Positions 21,136 to 23,699 of a stretch of 23,699 bases of DNA are shown piece by piece (position 1 is the stretch's first letter; every line of letters starts with the position of its first letter). The position numbers and the translations under genes were made by a program. The notes under the pieces were generated by a model, which saw nothing but the letters and a program-made list of their open reading frames with translations, did not search any database and was not told the origin of the DNA. This DNA is from DATDMG01 sp036518955 (GTDB lineage Bacteria; Actinomycetota; Actinomycetes; Actinomycetales; Kineosporiaceae): contig DATDMG010000296.1 in the NCBI GenBank assembly GCA_036518955.1, positions 1 through 23,699 of the forward strand, in the 5' to 3' direction.

Positions 21136-22281
21136 GTGCTGTCGTTGACGTCGGGGGTCTTCGGCTGGTTCCTGGTTCTGCTCACCCTGGCCGCGTTCGT
21201 CGCGGTCATCGTGTTCTGGCACGTGGTCACCGGCCACCAGCCGCTGCGCGTCGCGGCCCGGGTCAGCATGTTGCTGGGCGTCAACCTCATGGTGCTGCTG
21301 ACCGCCGCCGTGCAGCTCAACAACCAGTTCCTGTTCTTCGCCGACTGGGCCGACCTGGCGGGCGCGATCGGCGGGACCACGACGACGTCCGACCTGCACC
21401 GGGGCGAGACCGCGACGAAGGCTGCCCAGGCGTCGGTGGCCGGCTCCGCGGCGACCCAGGCGCCCCGGACACTGGAGCCGCTGCCGGCCGGGTCGCAGAT
21501 CCAGGACGGCGTGATGTCCTACCAGGTGACCGGGGCGAAGAGCCGGGTGACGACATCGGTGCTGGTGACGCTGCCGCCGGGCTACTCCGCCACCGACGAC
21601 ACGACGGCCTACCCGGTGCTGGAGACGTTCTCCGGGTACCCCGGCTCGGTCAGCCAGTGGGTCAAGACCATGCGCCTGCAGACCAACCTGAGCCAGCAGG
21701 TCGCCGCGCACAAGCTCCATCCCCTGATCGTGGTCTCCCCGCAGCTCGAGGTGCCTGCCGGGGTGGACACCGAGTGCGTCAACGGCAAGCCCGGCAGCCC
21801 GCAGATGGAGACGTTCCTCACCGAGGACGTCCCCAACTGGATCACCGCCCACTTCCGGACCAAGCCCGGCCGCGCCTCCTGGGCGACCATCGGGCTCTCG
21901 GCCGGCGGCTGGTGCGCGGCCATGGCGGCCATGCTGCACCCCGCGCAGTACGGCGGCGCGGTGGTGATGGGCGGCTACTTCCATCCGCAGTTCGAGTCGG
22001 CCTACGACCCGTTCACCGCCGGCAGCGACGCCGGTCACCGGTACGACCTGGTCGCGCTCGCCAAGGCCTCGCCGATGCCGTTGGCGCTGTGGGTGGAGAC
22101 GTCGCACGCCGATCCGGTGTCGTACACGTCCACCACGGCGCTGCTGAAGGCCGCGAAGGCGCCGCTGTCGGTGACGGACGTCGTCCTGCAGAACGCGGGG
22201 CACCGGATCGGCGTGTGGCAGGGCTTGGTACCCGACGCGCTGCGCTGGCTGGGCGCCAACGTGCCCGGCTTCGCCCCCTGA
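21136..22281 (+). CDS. Membrane-anchored esterase D/antigen-85-like hydrolase
   Basis: A 381-aa protein from GTG 21136, with AAAGGTGG about seven bases upstream and only 3 bases after the AIM24 stop. Two N-terminal membrane helices (GWFLVLLTLAAFVAVIVFWHVV, 10-31; VSMLLGVNLMVLLTAAVQLNNQFLFF, 43-68) are followed by a Thr/Ala-rich link and an alpha/beta hydrolase domain from about 125. It reads TSVLVTLPPGYSATDD, YPVLETFSGYPGSVSQWV, HPLIVVSPQ, nucleophile elbow GLSAGGW with Ser255, and QNAGHRIGVW with His356; the acid is probably Glu321 or Asp326 (LWVETSHADP). FLTEDVPNWITAHFRT before the elbow is typical of esterase D and mycolyltransferase relatives. The domain probably faces outward and acts on an acyl ester of a cell-envelope lipid or glycan; substrate is inferred only. 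Cys214 and Cys260 could pair. Confidence 0.88.
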   Translation: MLSLTSGVFGWFLVLLTLAAFVAVIVFWHVVTGHQPLRVAARVSMLLGVNLMVLLTAAVQLNNQFLFFADWADLAGAIGGTTTTSDLHRGETATKAAQASVAGSAATQAPRTLEPLPAGSQIQDGVMSYQVTGAKSRVTTSVLVTLPPGYSATDDTTAYPVLETFSGYPGSVSQWVKTMRLQTNLSQQVAAHKLHPLIVVSPQLEVPAGVDTECVNGKPGSPQMETFLTEDVPNWITAHFRTKPGRASWATIGLSAGGWCAAMAAMLHPAQYGGAVVMGGYFHPQFESAYDPFTAGSDAGHRYDLVALAKASPMPLALWVETSHADPVSYTSTTALLKAAKAPLSVTDVVLQNAGHRIGVWQGLVPDALRWLGANVPGFAP

Positions 22282-22289
22282 CCGCCGCT

Positions 22290-22312
22290 GGCGCCGGCGG
22301 CGCCCCGGCGCC
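22290..22312 (+). terminator. Strong hairpin ending the AIM24-esterase operon
   Basis: GGCGCCGG (22290-22297), loop CGGCGCC, CCGGCGCC (22305-22312): a perfect eight-base-pair stem nine bases after the esterase stop. It suggests the following metallophosphoesterase has its own promoter. Confidence 0.6.
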
Positions 22313-22385
22313 ACCCACCCCGGTCCACGAGGGCCTGCGGGCGGTCGACGGGAGTTCTGTCGGTGGCGTGGTGTAGACCTCCGAC

Positions 22386-23699
22386 GTGGATTCCTCCAGG
22401 GGACAGGCTCCGGTTCCGGGCGACGTCGGCGTCCGGGACCCGGTTCCGGCCGACGTCGGCGTCCGGGCGGAGGCCGACGCGCTGCTCGACCGCCGGCAGG
22501 ACCCGCAATGGGTGAGCCTGTCCTGGGTCGCGGTGCGGCCGCTCATCTCGTCGCTCAACCAGGTGCTGTGCACGGCGGCGCCGTCCCTGGTTCCGCAGCT
22601 GCGCGACTTCTGGCTGACCCGGGTACCGGCCACCGGTGAGCCCCTTGCGCTGTCCCGGCACGTCGACCGGGGGGCCGACAACGCCTTCGTCGTGATGGGT
22701 GACACCGGCGAGCAGGACCGGTCCCAGTACATCGTCGCCCCGGTCCTGCGGCGCGTGGTCGAAGGGTCCTCCAGGGTCGCCTCCGGGGTCGAGGGGCCCT
22801 CGGAGGCGCCGGCCGGTACCCGCTGCGACCCTCCGGGATTCGCCGTCATCTGCAGCGACGTGCTCTACCCCTCGGGTGACGTGAACGGGTACGTCCACGG
22901 CGTCTACCTGCCCTACGGGCCGCGGCCTGAGGGCGCGGGTCGGCCGACCCGGCTCGAGCACCTGCCGCTGCTGGCCATTCCCGGCAACCACGACTGGCAC
23001 GACGGTCTGGCCGCCTTCATGCAGCACTTCTGCGGCACCGGGTCGTTGCCGCCGGGCGAGCTGGGCTGGCCGGCGGGGGTTGCCGACGCGCGGGCGCGCT
23101 GGCAGGACGGGCTGGTCCGGTTGCTCTGGCGCCGGCCGGTCGCCGCCCGCGCGCAGCCCTTCTGGCGGCGCGTGCCCGGCGAGCCCTCGCCCTGCCTCGA
23201 CGACGGCCGGCCGGCGGCGGCGGCACGGAGCGTGGAGCAGCAGCGCCGGCTGCGGCGCCCGGCGGAGTCGGCACGGCAGCCGCAGGGTGTCCTGCAGCCC
23301 CTGCAGCCCGGACCCTACTTCTCGGTCCAGATCGACGGCCTGCTCGTGGTCGCCATCGACACCGGGGTCGGGCTCGGCGACGGTGACAGCGCGATCGACG
23401 CCGGTCAAGGGCGGTGGCTGCTGGAGGTGTCCCGCCGGCCGGGCCCGAAGGTGCTGCTCACCGGCAACCCGCTGCTCGTCGGCGCGCAGTGGAAGGTCTG
23501 CTGGATCGGCGGCCCGCCCGGGGCGGGCGGCGCGCCCGTCGACGGCTACCGCACCGTCAACGAGATCGTCGCCGATCCCGCGTTCGCCTACGTCGCGGCC
23601 ATCGGCGGCGACATCCACAACTTCCAGCACTACCAGCGGGTCGTCGGTCCCGGCGCCGGGCACCTGGTGCACTACGTCGTCTCGGGCGGCGGCGGCGCC
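22386..23699 (+). CDS. Metallophosphoesterase, 3' end beyond window
   Basis: 438 codons are visible from GTG 22386, with no stop before the window ends. No Shine-Dalgarno is evident; TAGACC at 22374-22379 could be a -10 with a near-leaderless start. Calcineurin-type phosphoesterase blocks occur in order: FVVMGDTGEQD (Asp107), VICSDVLYPSGDVNGY (Asp158), AIPGNHDWHDGL (Asn201-His202-Asp203), KVLLTGNPLLV, and AIGGDIHNFQHY (Asp409, His411, His415). These hold a two-metal centre that cleaves phosphoesters. Block I reads D-x-G rather than D-x-H, and block II has Ser before Asp; both fit an actinobacterial sub-family I remember with GDxGExDxSQ and PGNHDWYDGL. There is no signal peptide. The stretch about 235-305 is Arg/Gln-rich and may be an insertion. 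The N-terminus carries a duplicated decapeptide (PVPGDVGVRD/PVPADVGVRA). Confidence 0.88.
   Translation, partial: MDSSRGQAPVPGDVGVRDPVPADVGVRAEADALLDRRQDPQWVSLSWVAVRPLISSLNQVLCTAAPSLVPQLRDFWLTRVPATGEPLALSRHVDRGADNAFVVMGDTGEQDRSQYIVAPVLRRVVEGSSRVASGVEGPSEAPAGTRCDPPGFAVICSDVLYPSGDVNGYVHGVYLPYGPRPEGAGRPTRLEHLPLLAIPGNHDWHDGLAAFMQHFCGTGSLPPGELGWPAGVADARARWQDGLVRLLWRRPVAARAQPFWRRVPGEPSPCLDDGRPAAAARSVEQQRRLRRPAESARQPQGVLQPLQPGPYFSVQIDGLLVVAIDTGVGLGDGDSAIDAGQGRWLLEVSRRPGPKVLLTGNPLLVGAQWKVCWIGGPPGAGGAPVDGYRTVNEIVADPAFAYVAAIGGDIHNFQHYQRVVGPGAGHLVHYVVSGGGGA
22410..22469 (+). repeat. 30-base tandem duplication near the phosphoesterase start
   Basis: 22410-22439 and 22440-22469 match except for a few bases and encode PVPGDVGVRD then PVPADVGVRA. 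Being a multiple of three it keeps the frame, just before the conserved domain. Confidence 0.8.

Noticed and set aside
21988..21998. TTCGAGTC-like string resembling a tRNA T-loop
   Set aside because: It lies inside the esterase coding sequence and no cloverleaf surrounds it.
22035..23672. 545-codon minus-strand frame near the right edge
   Set aside because: It mirrors the esterase end and the metallophosphoesterase, which carry ordered catalytic motifs on the plus strand.

Overview
The window is high-GC (roughly 70-75% by eye) chromosomal DNA from an actinobacterium, probably a filamentous or sporulating lineage. The main reasons are a near-canonical BldC regulator, a large SARP-type (AfsR-like) regulator, frequent GTG/TTG starts, codons ending almost always in G or C, AIM24-family proteins with zinc ribbons, and many secreted enzymes. 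I cannot name the genus. I recognise no tRNA, rRNA, CRISPR array, phage gene or insertion sequence.

Layout. 1-2631: tail of a GT-B glycosyltransferase, a convergent lipoprotein, and a divergent membrane-anchored Ig-like/proline-rich protein. 2632-6680: two secreted serine peptidases facing each other, an S53 sedolisin (+) and an S8 subtilase (-). They are separated by a triple tandem hairpin, and the subtilase ends in a tail with tryptophan at exactly every fifth residue. 6846-8135: a DksA/TraR-type zinc-finger protein starting at TTG, a Nudix hydrolase and bldC. 8353-11557: a GNAT acetyltransferase, a possible small zinc-ribbon ORF, a hemerythrin-like protein, a membrane-anchored SGNH hydrolase and a DinB/DUF664 protein. 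11750-14655: a second DksA-type protein of identical length (107 aa), a small two-helix membrane protein with a likely leaderless promoter, a polysaccharide deacetylase with an altered metal motif, and an alpha/beta hydrolase. 14997-19284: an orphan small protein and a 1305-aa SARP/pseudo-cyclase/AAA/TPR regulator.

19430-23699, divergent from the SARP, is the most coherent candidate for an undescribed system. Two paralogous AIM24 proteins, each with an N-terminal C-x2-C-x10-C-x2-C zinc ribbon, overlap by GTGA and are followed 3 bases later by a membrane-anchored antigen-85/esterase-D-like hydrolase. A strong hairpin follows, and then a metallophosphoesterase that runs off the window. The SARP carries a nucleotide-cyclase-like domain that has lost catalytic residues, so it looks like a sensor-type regulator controlling its divergent neighbours.

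Heptamer direct repeats with an 11-bp period and a shared TGACC core lie in the SARP/AIM24 intergenic region and upstream of the SGNH hydrolase. This is the geometry expected of SARP (or PhoP-type) operators and suggests a small local regulon. All functional links between genes are inference from arrangement; no database search was possible.
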